From positions 1 through 36,409 of the forward strand of contig JANXTX010000213.1 of NCBI GenBank assembly GCA_025352165.1: a DNA stretch of 36,409 nt, read 5' to 3'. Below the pieces are notes generated by a model that was not told where the DNA came from, made no database searches, and saw only the letters and a list, made by a program, of their open reading frames with translations. Every line of letters begins with the position of its first letter. Position 1 is the first letter of the stretch. The stretch is from Caulobacteraceae bacterium. Its GTDB lineage: Bacteria > Pseudomonadota > Alphaproteobacteria > Caulobacterales > Caulobacteraceae. Shown here piece by piece: positions 8,272 through 15,391 of this stretch. The translations under genes were made by a program, and so were the position numbers.

Positions 8272-10080
8272 ATGCGGCTCTCGACTTCTCCTGACCTGGG
8301 CCGGCCAAGCCGTCTGATCGTCCTTACCCTGATGCTGGGCGTCGCCGTCGTTGCAATGTTGGCCTGGAAATATGGGCTCACGGCGCGACCGGGCGATACG
8401 GACGACGCCACCCGGCTGTTCCTGGTGCGCGACCTGTTGTCCGGCCGCGGCTGGTACGATCAGTCGATCAGTCGGCTGCAGCCCCCGCAGGGAATCTTCC
8501 TGCATTGGTCGCGGCTGCTCGATGGCGGCCTGGCCGGCATGATGTCCCTGTTTCGTGTGTTCATGACTCCCGCCACGGCGGATTTGACGACGCGGATCGT
8601 CTGGCCGCTGATGTGGGTGTTTCCCGCGCTGGGCTGTGCGCTGGTGGTCGCGAGAAATCTCGGAGGCCGCTCGGCGGTGTTCCTCACCGCGCCATTGCTG
8701 TTGGTCAACATCTCGCTCTACCGCCAGTTCACGCCGGGTCGTGTCGACCACCATGACATCCAGATCGTCATGGCGATGGTGGCCCTGGCCTGTTCGCTGG
8801 CGCCGACACGGCGAACCGCCTGGGCGATCGTCGGAGGCGTCGCCGCCGCGCTTGGCATGGCGGTGGGTCTAGAGGCCCTGGCCGTGCAGGCCCTGATCGG
8901 CGCCAGTTACGGCCTGGCGCTGGCGCGTGATCGCGACGAGGCATCGCCAACGGCGGCGTATGGCGGCTCGCTGGCGATTGCGACTACGGTATTCTTTCTC
9001 ATCCAGACGCCGCCCTGGCGTTGGGGATTGTCCTTCTGCGACGCGCTGGCGCTTAACCTCGTGGCCGGCCTGGTGGTCGGGGGGATCGGCCTGTGCCTGA
9101 CCGCATTGTTTGCTGGTCGCGCGCCGGCCTGGGCCCGACTGTCGATGCTTGGGCTGACGGGATTGGCGGCGGCCGGCGCCTATCTGGCCTTCGATCCAAT
9201 ATGCATCCACGGTCCGTTTGCCGCAATGAATCCGGCGGTGCGCCCGTTCTGGTTCGACCGCATCCAGGAGGTGCAGTCGTTGCCGGCAATGTTCAAGCAG
9301 GAGCGCGGCCCGGCGATCGACGCCATGATCACCAACCTGATGGTGCTTGCGAGCGCGGCATTCCTGCTCGTTCGCGAATGGCCGAGGCCCCGAACGGGTG
9401 TGATTGTTGCGGTCGCCGCCATGACAGTCGCCGCAATTGTCGGCTTCACCTCATGGCGCATGCAGGACTATGTGCTGTGGATCGGCACGCCGTTACTGGG
9501 CGCCGCGCTGAGCCGGTGGGCGGAGCGATATGTTGGTGGTCGGATGGTCCCCAGCATGATCGCGGCTCTGCTGATATCTCCTGGAATCGGAGCCGCCGCG
9601 GTCGCCGTGGTGGATTTCGTCGCGCCCCTTCCCAAGGGTGGCAAGCCGTTCGCCTATCAGGTCTGTTTCGACGCGGCCGCCTATCGCACGCTGGCCGCGC
9701 AACCGCCCGGTGTCGTACTATCGCACGTCGACCTTGGGCCGTTCATGCTGATCTATACGAAGGATTCGCCGATCGCCGCTCCCTATCACCGGATGGCGGG
9801 GGCTATCCTGGAGGTGCACAACGTCTTCAATGCTCCGCCGGCCGCGGCGGAGGGCCTGGTGCGACGTTCTGGAGCTCAATATCTTGTCGATTGCCCGGCC
9901 TATCCGATGATCGCCGACAACGGTAGTTTCGGTGATCGCCTGCGAAAGGGTGCTATGCCTTCCTGGCTGGAGCTCGTGTCGAAGCCGCATGAAACCCTGA
10001 CCGTGTTCCGAATTCGGCCACCGGCCGCTGTGGCTCAGGTGGTGTCCTCGGGCAGTATCCGCGGCGACGCCAGATTTTGA
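8272..10080 (+). CDS. GT-C-type membrane protein with TDDATR...HWSRL motif (STT3/PMT-like)
   Basis: This 602-residue protein has an N-terminal helix and then PGDTDDATRLFLVRDLL, PPQGIFLHWSRLLD and, further on, FTPGRVDHHDIQI. These segments recur in a group of alphaproteobacterial GT-C proteins with oligosaccharyltransferase-like topology. The Asp-Asp pair is the probable metal or donor site. About twelve helices are followed by a soluble C-terminal domain of about 150 residues. ATG 8272 has GGA 10 nt upstream; TTG 8200 is an in-frame alternative. The 3' end overlaps the convergent TadG-like gene by 46 nt. A decayed copy of its last 38 codons lies at 11958-12071 between Tad genes. A role in glycosylating pili or surface glycan is possible but not shown. 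Confidence 0.75.
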   Translation: MRLSTSPDLGRPSRLIVLTLMLGVAVVAMLAWKYGLTARPGDTDDATRLFLVRDLLSGRGWYDQSISRLQPPQGIFLHWSRLLDGGLAGMMSLFRVFMTPATADLTTRIVWPLMWVFPALGCALVVARNLGGRSAVFLTAPLLLVNISLYRQFTPGRVDHHDIQIVMAMVALACSLAPTRRTAWAIVGGVAAALGMAVGLEALAVQALIGASYGLALARDRDEASPTAAYGGSLAIATTVFFLIQTPPWRWGLSFCDALALNLVAGLVVGGIGLCLTALFAGRAPAWARLSMLGLTGLAAAGAYLAFDPICIHGPFAAMNPAVRPFWFDRIQEVQSLPAMFKQERGPAIDAMITNLMVLASAAFLLVREWPRPRTGVIVAVAAMTVAAIVGFTSWRMQDYVLWIGTPLLGAALSRWAERYVGGRMVPSMIAALLISPGIGAAAVAVVDFVAPLPKGGKPFAYQVCFDAAAYRTLAAQPPGVVLSHVDLGPFMLIYTKDSPIAAPYHRMAGAILEVHNVFNAPPAAAEGLVRRSGAQYLVDCPAYPMIADNGSFGDRLRKGAMPSWLELVSKPHETLTVFRIRPPAAVAQVVSSGSIRGDARF

Positions 10081-11378
10081 GCGATGTTGCCGAGGATCGC
10101 CACCAGATCGGTGATGGTGGCGTTGGACGGCGACTGGCAGGCCCCGCTCTTGCCCTGCCCATCGGAATAGAACTTGGTGGCGTCAGAGGCGATTTGCGAC
10201 ATCGTCGTGCAGGCGGAGATCGCCATGCCGGTTCCGGTGTCGGCTGAGCAACTGGTTGGGGTCGCCCCGGTCGGAGCCCCATAGGCTACCGCGTAGACCC
10301 AGGTCCCTGCCGCCGTCGCGGTCTGGGCGGCGGTGATCGCCTGATGGCATTGATTGAGTGCGTCTCCTGACGGCACCCTGTTCGACGCGGAGCCGGCATC
10401 ACCGTCACTCACGAGCACGATCACTTTCTGTGTATTCGCGTGGCCCGCGGAGGTCAGAGCGGCTTGGGCGGCGGTGATTACATCCGCGTAAAAGGTGCCC
10501 CAGCCGCCCACGGCGGTCAGGCTTGGGCAACCGCTGCCACCACCGCCGACCGCGCGGACCAGATTTGAACTCTGTTTCAGCGAGCCGTTGTTGATATAGT
10601 CATTACTCAGGCTGACGATCGAGTAAACCGGCGAGTTGTTATAGGCCACGGTGGTCGGCGCGGTTCCGGAGCAGTTGTAGTCGTTCTGTGCCTGGCTGCT
10701 GCTCGATACGCCCGGAAACACCATCAGGCCGACATTAACCAGGTTGTTATTCAGCTTGCCGAGCAGCGCCTGGACGCCCGCGAGGGCGCAACTTTCACGC
10801 GTCGCATTGGCTACCGAGCAGTTGTTGTCCGAACTGTTCATCGACGCCGTGGTGTCGAGGATGATCTCCATGTCCACGGCCTGACCCTTGCCGCCCTTCA
10901 GTCCCGCCGTGGCCTTGGCGGTGACCGTTATCGTATTGATCCCGAGGATCCTCAGGAAGAACATCGGCACGATGGCCTGTTGCCTGACCTTGACGCCGTT
11001 GGCGGCCGCCTGGCCGCCTATCGCGGGATAGGGGGTGACGCCCGTGCTGCCGAAACTGGCGGTCTGGGGATAGCCTGAAACAAAGCTCACGGTTACGCCG
11101 CTGAGCGCGTTCTTGTTACCAGTTAGACTACTGTAGGTGGTTGCGGTGGCAATGGCCGTGCCGGCGGGTATATTCTGCGCGCCGGCGATGGCCGCCGCGT
11201 CCGTCGATGCCTGTAGTTGCCGCTGAACCACAAACACGTGGCCGAGGTCGATCACCATGCCGGCGATGGCGATCAGGGCGAGGCTGGTCGCCAGCACCAT
11301 GATGATCGCGGTCGCGCCGGATTCATCACGCCAATAGGCGCGCAGGACGGATCGCAAAGAGCGAAGGACAGGCGTCAT
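10035..11378 (-). CDS. TadG-like pseudopilin-class protein with von Willebrand factor A domain
   Basis: The first 55 residues hold a TadE/G-like segment: a short basic stretch, WRDESGATAIIMVLATSLALIAIAG and QLQASTDAAAIAGAQ. This helix anchors the protein in the inner membrane. Residues from about 165 onward form a vWA domain with a MIDAS-like DTTAS (a Thr replaces one Ser of DxSxS) and a VSDGD motif near the last metal-binding position, so metal-dependent adhesion is plausible. Length is 447 residues. ATG 11378 overlaps the stop of the upstream TadE gene (ATGA), so translation is probably coupled. The 3' end overlaps the convergent GT-C gene by 46 nt. TadG proteins are needed for adherent Flp fibres in several bacteria; how this one contributes is inferred. 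Confidence 0.85.
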   Translation of the reverse strand: MTPVLRSLRSVLRAYWRDESGATAIIMVLATSLALIAIAGMVIDLGHVFVVQRQLQASTDAAAIAGAQNIPAGTAIATATTYSSLTGNKNALSGVTVSFVSGYPQTASFGSTGVTPYPAIGGQAAANGVKVRQQAIVPMFFLRILGINTITVTAKATAGLKGGKGQAVDMEIILDTTASMNSSDNNCSVANATRESCALAGVQALLGKLNNNLVNVGLMVFPGVSSSSQAQNDYNCSGTAPTTVAYNNSPVYSIVSLSNDYINNGSLKQSSNLVRAVGGGGSGCPSLTAVGGWGTFYADVITAAQAALTSAGHANTQKVIVLVSDGDAGSASNRVPSGDALNQCHQAITAAQTATAAGTWVYAVAYGAPTGATPTSCSADTGTGMAISACTTMSQIASDATKFYSDGQGKSGACQSPSNATITDLVAILGNIAQNLASPRILPEDTT

Positions 11379-11821
11379 TCCACAATTTCCGCGGTTGTAA
11401 ATGAAAGTGTGCAGTTGGGAGCGTAGTTCACGCCCATCACTGTCAGGTTGCAAGAGTTGTTGCTGGCGGTGACGCTCGCCGGCTGACCCACGGACGAACT
11501 GGTCAGCAGGGCAACGCAGGCGTTGTCCGTCGCGCAGGTTGTGCCGTTGACCTTGAAGGTGAAAGTGGTTGTCCCGGGTATCGACGGCGCCGAACTGCTG
11601 AAGGCGGCCGTCGCGCTCGTCACTGGCGTTGTGCTGCCTCGGCCCGCCGCGAAAACCCGGGCAACCGCGCGAACCCCGTTGGATAGCTGAATATAGTTGT
11701 TGAAGACGATGCCAAAAGAGGTGATCGCGAATACGATCATCAGCAATACCGGCAACACCAGGGCAAACTCCACGGCAGCCGCGCCGGCGTCACTATGCGA
11801 AGAAGATCGGGCGGTTTTCAT
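11375..11821 (-). CDS. TadE-like minor pseudopilin
   Basis: This 148-residue protein carries the TadE signature AGAAAVEFALVLPVLLMIVF, a prepilin-like helix in which the Glu of VEF corresponds to Glu+5 of pilins. The helix is followed by a Ser/Thr-rich extracytoplasmic domain with four Cys residues. It would be processed by the prepilin peptidase encoded at 29150 and help assembly of the Flp fibre. ATG 11821 (MKTARSSS) has CCGGGA about 6 nt upstream; an in-frame ATG at 11857 is possible. The stop shares bases with the start of the TadG-like gene. A 270-nt gap holding a decayed gene piece separates it from the other pseudopilin genes upstream. Confidence 0.85.
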   Translation of the reverse strand: MKTARSSSHSDAGAAAVEFALVLPVLLMIVFAITSFGIVFNNYIQLSNGVRAVARVFAAGRGSTTPVTSATAAFSSSAPSIPGTTTFTFKVNGTTCATDNACVALLTSSSVGQPASVTASNNSCNLTVMGVNYAPNCTLSFTTAEIVE

Positions 11822-11957
11822 CGATATCCCGGCTGCGTGGCGAAACTGGCATGTCATCTCATGGTGACCCTTGATTGAATGACGACCAAGTCGCCCACTT
11901 TTATTTTCGCTACACATTGATCGCGTTTGCGATAAAGAAAATACTCAGTCTTTATTG

Positions 11958-12083
11958 ATGGTTGCCGACTCAGACGGCTCCGGCGATCGTCTGCGCTAGG
12001 GGATCATCCCGTCCTGGCCCGAGCTGGTATCAAAGCCGCAGGCCACGCTTACCTTCTTCAGGGCGCGGCCTTCGGCAATTGGG
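11958..12083 (+). pseudogene. Decayed 3' end of a GT-C gene homologous to the 8272-10080 gene
   Basis: In frame from 11958 this stretch reads MVADSDGSGDRLR, stop, GIIPSWPELVSKPQATLT and FFRARP. It aligns without gaps to the end of the 8272-10080 protein (MIADNGSFGDRLRKG..MPSWLELVSKPHETLT..FRIRP). About 25 of 38 positions are identical by hand count, and one in-frame TAG interrupts it. Upstream of 11958 the similarity fades at once. It lies on the plus strand between two minus-strand Tad genes and ends about 19 nt before the 3' end of the TadE gene at 12091, much as the intact gene ends beside the TadG-like gene at 10035. It is a remnant of duplication or of an insertion that split an older gene order. 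Confidence 0.8.
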
Positions 12084-12090
12084 GAGCCGG

Positions 12091-12507
12091 TCAAGCCGGA
12101 AAGCAAGATGTCGCCGATAACGGCACGGTTAGCGTGACGAGGACCGCATTGACGACGTAGGTCCCCGAGGCGGTCAGCTTATTGCCTGATACTCCACCTG
12201 CACCACATCTCGCCCCGGCGCTCTTGAACGAGGCTGTAAACGTTAACCCCGAGAGAGTCGGACCATTGTACACCGAAGTGGCATAGGTCGAGGTCGTCGG
12301 CTGGGAGCTACAGACCGTAGCCTGCAGCGACATGCAGCGAGCCGCGAACTGTGTTGCGTATTGCAGGCTGGAATTGGCGAAATAGAGCAGGCAGATCTGC
12401 AGCAGGCCAAGCGTTAGCGCGGCAAACGCTGGAAGCACCAGGGCGAACTCGACCGCGCTGGTTCCGATTTCATCTCCCCAATAGCGCAGGCGCCGCCCCG
12501 AGCTCAT
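12091..12507 (-). CDS. TadE-like minor pseudopilin
   Basis: This 138-residue protein has the TadE-type stretch GTSAVEFALVLPAFAALTLG near residues 15-34, followed by a 100-residue Ser/Thr-rich domain with four Cys residues that would lie outside the membrane. It belongs with the minor pseudopilins of the Tad system. ATG 12507 overlaps the stop of the preceding gene (ATGA), so the two are likely translated together. The 3' end lies close to the decayed GT-C piece at 11958-12083, so downstream co-transcription with the TadE/TadG pair at 11821-10035 is possible but would cross that remnant. Confidence 0.85.
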   Translation of the reverse strand: MSSGRRLRYWGDEIGTSAVEFALVLPAFAALTLGLLQICLLYFANSSLQYATQFAARCMSLQATVCSSQPTTSTYATSVYNGPTLSGLTFTASFKSAGARCGAGGVSGNKLTASGTYVVNAVLVTLTVPLSATSCFPA

Positions 12508-13091
12508 TCCACTCTAGCCCATGTGGATTTGGAGATCGTCGAGGGAAGTAGGGAAGCAACGCTCGCCGCCGCGAAAATCGGCGCGTAGGAATATTGCGCA
12601 TTTACAGTCAGATATTCCCCGGGCGCGGCCGAGCCGTTGGACCATGTCTTACCCGAAGGTGGCGTCGCGCCGGAGCATGTCGACGGCGCCCCGCTGGGCG
12701 AGCCGGTAGTGACCAAGGTGCTGACCGCGACCAGGGTCTGATCGGTGGTGACGCAGTAATACCCTTCGGATGGCAAGCTCGACTCGGTGATGCTTGTTCC
12801 CAGTGAGGTGCTTTGGACTCCGCCCAGAACTACGGAATCGAGTTTCGGGCAGTTGGCGGTGGCTGGCCACAGGTTGCTGGAATTGCAGGCCGTCCAGCCC
12901 GCGTGGGCGCCGACTTGTGCGGCGGTGGCGACCTGAATGCTCTGATAGGCGTAAATGGCCAGATCGGTGATGTTAATCATGATCATAACCAGAAAACCCA
13001 CGACCAGTGCGAACTCAACGGCCGCCGTGCCTCGCTGATCGTCATTGTACGCCGTCCAGCGGACCTTCAGGCCTGCGAACCAGGGCTTCAC
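12504..13091 (-). CDS. TadE-like minor pseudopilin
   Basis: The predicted 195-residue protein has RGTAAVEFALVVGFLVMIMI near residues 22-41, the TadE helix with the conserved Glu, and an extracytoplasmic domain of about 150 residues with four Cys. The start is set at GTG 13091 because it overlaps the stop of the upstream TadG-like gene (GTGA) and gives a normal short TadE N-terminus. Longer readings run 44 codons back into that gene and add a basic sequence unlike the family. The stop overlaps the next TadE start by 4 nt. Its place in a chain of overlapping pseudopilin genes supports its role in the Flp pilus. Confidence 0.82.
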   Translation of the reverse strand: MKPWFAGLKVRWTAYNDDQRGTAAVEFALVVGFLVMIMINITDLAIYAYQSIQVATAAQVGAHAGWTACNSSNLWPATANCPKLDSVVLGGVQSTSLGTSITESSLPSEGYYCVTTDQTLVAVSTLVTTGSPSGAPSTCSGATPPSGKTWSNGSAAPGEYLTVNAQYSYAPIFAAASVASLLPSTISKSTWARVE

Positions 13092-14491
13092 GATACCAGA
13101 CCCGCCCGAGTTCCGATCGTCGCCAGCGGAACGTTGAGGCCCGCCGAACTGCATTGGCCAGTATTCGCGAACAGGTCGGCGGTTCCGTCGAACGTCAGTG
13201 TGTAGGTCACCAGCACGAAGCAATTGTAGCCATTGGAGGATTTGCTGACCGCGCCCTTGAAGGTGAGATTGGCTTTGGGGAAATAGGCGAGCCCGCTCAA
13301 GTTCCAGGTCGGACTATTGCCGTGGTAGCTAAAGTCAACGCCCGGCCCTGAGGGGAGGTTTGGGTCCTGATAGATCGAGACGCCCGACCACGTCCCCGAG
13401 GAAGGTGCATTGAAGTCAATCGTACCGCCGCCAGTGATGAAATGCGACGGCGAGAGTCCGCTTACCGTCGGGCCTGTGAAGACGACGGTCAGGCCTGCCC
13501 CTGGGGCGGTCGAGATGGTGTAATTGCCGACGTCTAACTGGCCGTTTTCGATAGTGAGCACGGCGTTTCCGCTGGTGATGTTGACGTTGCCGGTAAGCTG
13601 AACGTCGCCGCAGATCGGCTGTGTGAAGTTGGTCGAGCCCGAGGTGTACGAGCCGTTGAGTTTCGTGACCGCGGCGCTCGGTTCCTGCGGAAAGGCGCTT
13701 GCGGTGCTACCGCATGGGTTCGCCAGTATGTTTGACGCCAGCGACACATACGGATCGGCGACGGCGGGTGCGCTGCTTGTTTCCGTTATTCCGCAACCAT
13801 CGTCCGAGCCCACCGCGCCGCCGTACAACGCGCCGAGATCATGTCCATGACAGGTCGCATTGGAATTCGAGAAGACGCTACAGCCGCCCAATTGCGATTT
13901 GGGGCCGCCGTTGACAAGGATTCCACTGTCGCCCGAATTGGCATCCAGCGCAAGAATGCAGAGCGGCGACGGGCTGGGCATGGGCCTGGACAGGGCCTTC
14001 GCGACGATCAACTGCGCCGGCGCCCCACCAACGGTGTCGTCGCCATTGTAGCCGACCAGCTGCAGAAGGCCGAGCGAGACTTTCTTTCGGATCGTGACTT
14101 TGTAACAGACGTTGCCCGCTCCGTCCGGGCAGGCCACCCCGTCGGTAACGTTTACCGTCGTATTGTTGGCGCCATTGACATAGCCATAGCTCGAAGCCAC
14201 CGCGCGGGCTTCGGTCGTATATAGCGGGTCTCCGTTCGCGCCGACCGTCGTCGATCCATTTGTCACCGCGGCGATCACGGCGGAGTCGGCCGCGTGCTGC
14301 ATCGAACGGTGGACCAGGAGCCAGGAAGATCCCTCGCCGGCGAGACCTACCGCGCCGGCTAGCGGAACGATCAGGAGCGCCATGGTGACCGCGACATTGC
14401 CACGACTGCCGCGCCAGTAGCCCAACAGCAGACCCTTTAATTGTGCGGCAACCGCGCCCCACGCCATTTTCGACTGCTTATGCAATTGCAT
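13088..14491 (-). CDS. TadG-like protein (N-terminal TadE/G helix, long extracytoplasmic region without vWA)
   Basis: This protein of about 467 residues begins with a basic stretch and SRGNVAVTMALLIVPLAGAVG, then the LVHRSMQHAADSAVIAA segment typical of the TadG N-terminal domain. The rest is a Gly/Ser/Thr/Asn-rich region (CGDVQLTGNVNITSGNAVLTIENG and similar) that looks like beta-rich secreted sequence. No MIDAS motif is seen, so it differs from the vWA-type TadG-like protein at 10035. ATG 14491 follows GGGACGTG; an in-frame ATG at 14467 is possible. It is the first gene of the pseudopilin chain and its stop overlaps the next gene (GTGA). It probably decorates or supports the pilus in the envelope. 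Confidence 0.8.
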   Translation of the reverse strand: MQLHKQSKMAWGAVAAQLKGLLLGYWRGSRGNVAVTMALLIVPLAGAVGLAGEGSSWLLVHRSMQHAADSAVIAAVTNGSTTVGANGDPLYTTEARAVASSYGYVNGANNTTVNVTDGVACPDGAGNVCYKVTIRKKVSLGLLQLVGYNGDDTVGGAPAQLIVAKALSRPMPSPSPLCILALDANSGDSGILVNGGPKSQLGGCSVFSNSNATCHGHDLGALYGGAVGSDDGCGITETSSAPAVADPYVSLASNILANPCGSTASAFPQEPSAAVTKLNGSYTSGSTNFTQPICGDVQLTGNVNITSGNAVLTIENGQLDVGNYTISTAPGAGLTVVFTGPTVSGLSPSHFITGGGTIDFNAPSSGTWSGVSIYQDPNLPSGPGVDFSYHGNSPTWNLSGLAYFPKANLTFKGAVSKSSNGYNCFVLVTYTLTFDGTADLFANTGQCSSAGLNVPLATIGTRAGLVS

Positions 14492-14655
14492 CACGTCCCG
14501 ATTCGTCACAACAACAGTATCTCCAATTACCCGCGCATTTGAACGAAACGTAGGCACAGAGTTCAAGCGCTCCCAGCAAACTCAAGTGTTTGCGTCGAGT
14601 CAAGCGCATCGACTCGAAGGCGCACCACAAATGGGTCATGCCGGGCGATCGGCGA

Positions 14656-14778
14656 TCAAAATCGGAACCATGTCGGCAACACGAGTTTGAAGCCCGTTGC
14701 AGAACAGTGGACCATGATTTGCCAGATTGACCAGCACACGACGAACCACGCCAGAATGCGGACGACGAGACGCAACAT
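14656..14778 (-). CDS. Putative 40-residue membrane microprotein
   Basis: A short minus-strand frame starts at ATG 14778 behind an excellent ribosome binding site (AGGGGG, 4 nt before the start) and ends at TGA 14656. The predicted peptide begins MLRLVVRILAWFVVCWSIW, a Trp-rich hydrophobic helix with two Arg at the cytosolic side, and ends in a short polar tail. It lies 15 nt after the stop of the degenerate receiver gene and 165 nt before the TadG-like gene, so it would be in the same transcript. I do not recognise a family. The strong binding site and membrane-like composition argue for a real gene, but the small size makes this uncertain. Confidence 0.5.
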   Translation of the reverse strand: MLRLVVRILAWFVVCWSIWQIMVHCSATGFKLVLPTWFRF

Positions 14779-14793
14779 GTATCCCCCTGTATT

Positions 14794-15186
14794 TCACGGT
14801 GCGGCCGCGCCGTCCTGAATATAGGCGGTCGCCGGCGGATCAGGGTGGGCGATGAGAAGCTGGTTGACGAGGTCGGCATTGAGAAACGGCTTTTCAAGCA
14901 CGACGGCGTAGTCGGCGGCATCGGTGAGCCTGGGGGCGGCCGCTTCATCTTCCGATAACACGATCGCCAGTCCGCGCCATTGCTGCGCCCGCAGACGACT
15001 GAAAAATCCCTCAGTGTCGCGCGGGATCAAATGCCTATCAATTATAAGGGTGGCTTTTTCGGTAAGCGGCAGTTCGCCGAGCCGTGTAGGATCGCCGTGT
15101 ACAACAGGCGTCAGGCCAAGCGCTTGAACGGTCATTTCGATCGAAATCGCCAGCGCTGGTTCCTTGACCGCAATGACGACGGTCAT
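14794..15186 (-). CDS. Degenerate receiver-domain protein (pseudo-receiver)
   Basis: The 130-residue protein is about one receiver domain long. It shows the expected beta-strand pattern: TVVIAVKEPALAI at the start, LIIDRHLIP with an Asp where the phosphoacceptor should be, IVLSEDE with the Ser/Thr position, and VLEKPF with the conserved Lys. The acidic pair normally found after the first strand is missing (AVKEP instead of VDDE), so magnesium binding and phosphorylation are doubtful. It has no output domain. It may act by protein contact with the nearby kinase or regulator (inference). ATG 15186 is used; GTG 15216 is an in-frame alternative. It is divergent from the kinase gene at 15392. Confidence 0.7.
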   Translation of the reverse strand: MTVVIAVKEPALAISIEMTVQALGLTPVVHGDPTRLGELPLTEKATLIIDRHLIPRDTEGFFSRLRAQQWRGLAIVLSEDEAAAPRLTDAADYAVVLEKPFLNADLVNQLLIAHPDPPATAYIQDGAAAP

Positions 15187-15391
15187 TGCTTCAGCGGAAT
15201 TATCTGAGTCAATCACGTGACGGCCACCGTTGTCTACCCCACATCGGGCGCAAAACTCACACCTAGGCTCTCCCTTTAACTACAAGAAGGGGCCAGACGC
15301 CCATATTGTGTTTCTACCTAATTGAAACACGCGGCCGCGGTTATCGCAGCGAGATTAAGGCGCCGGAAACCCAAATCGGCATTTACAGCGA

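Noticed and set aside
9093-9926. Plus-strand frame of 277 codons
   Set aside because: It is an out-of-frame reading inside the GT-C gene, without membrane pattern or motifs.
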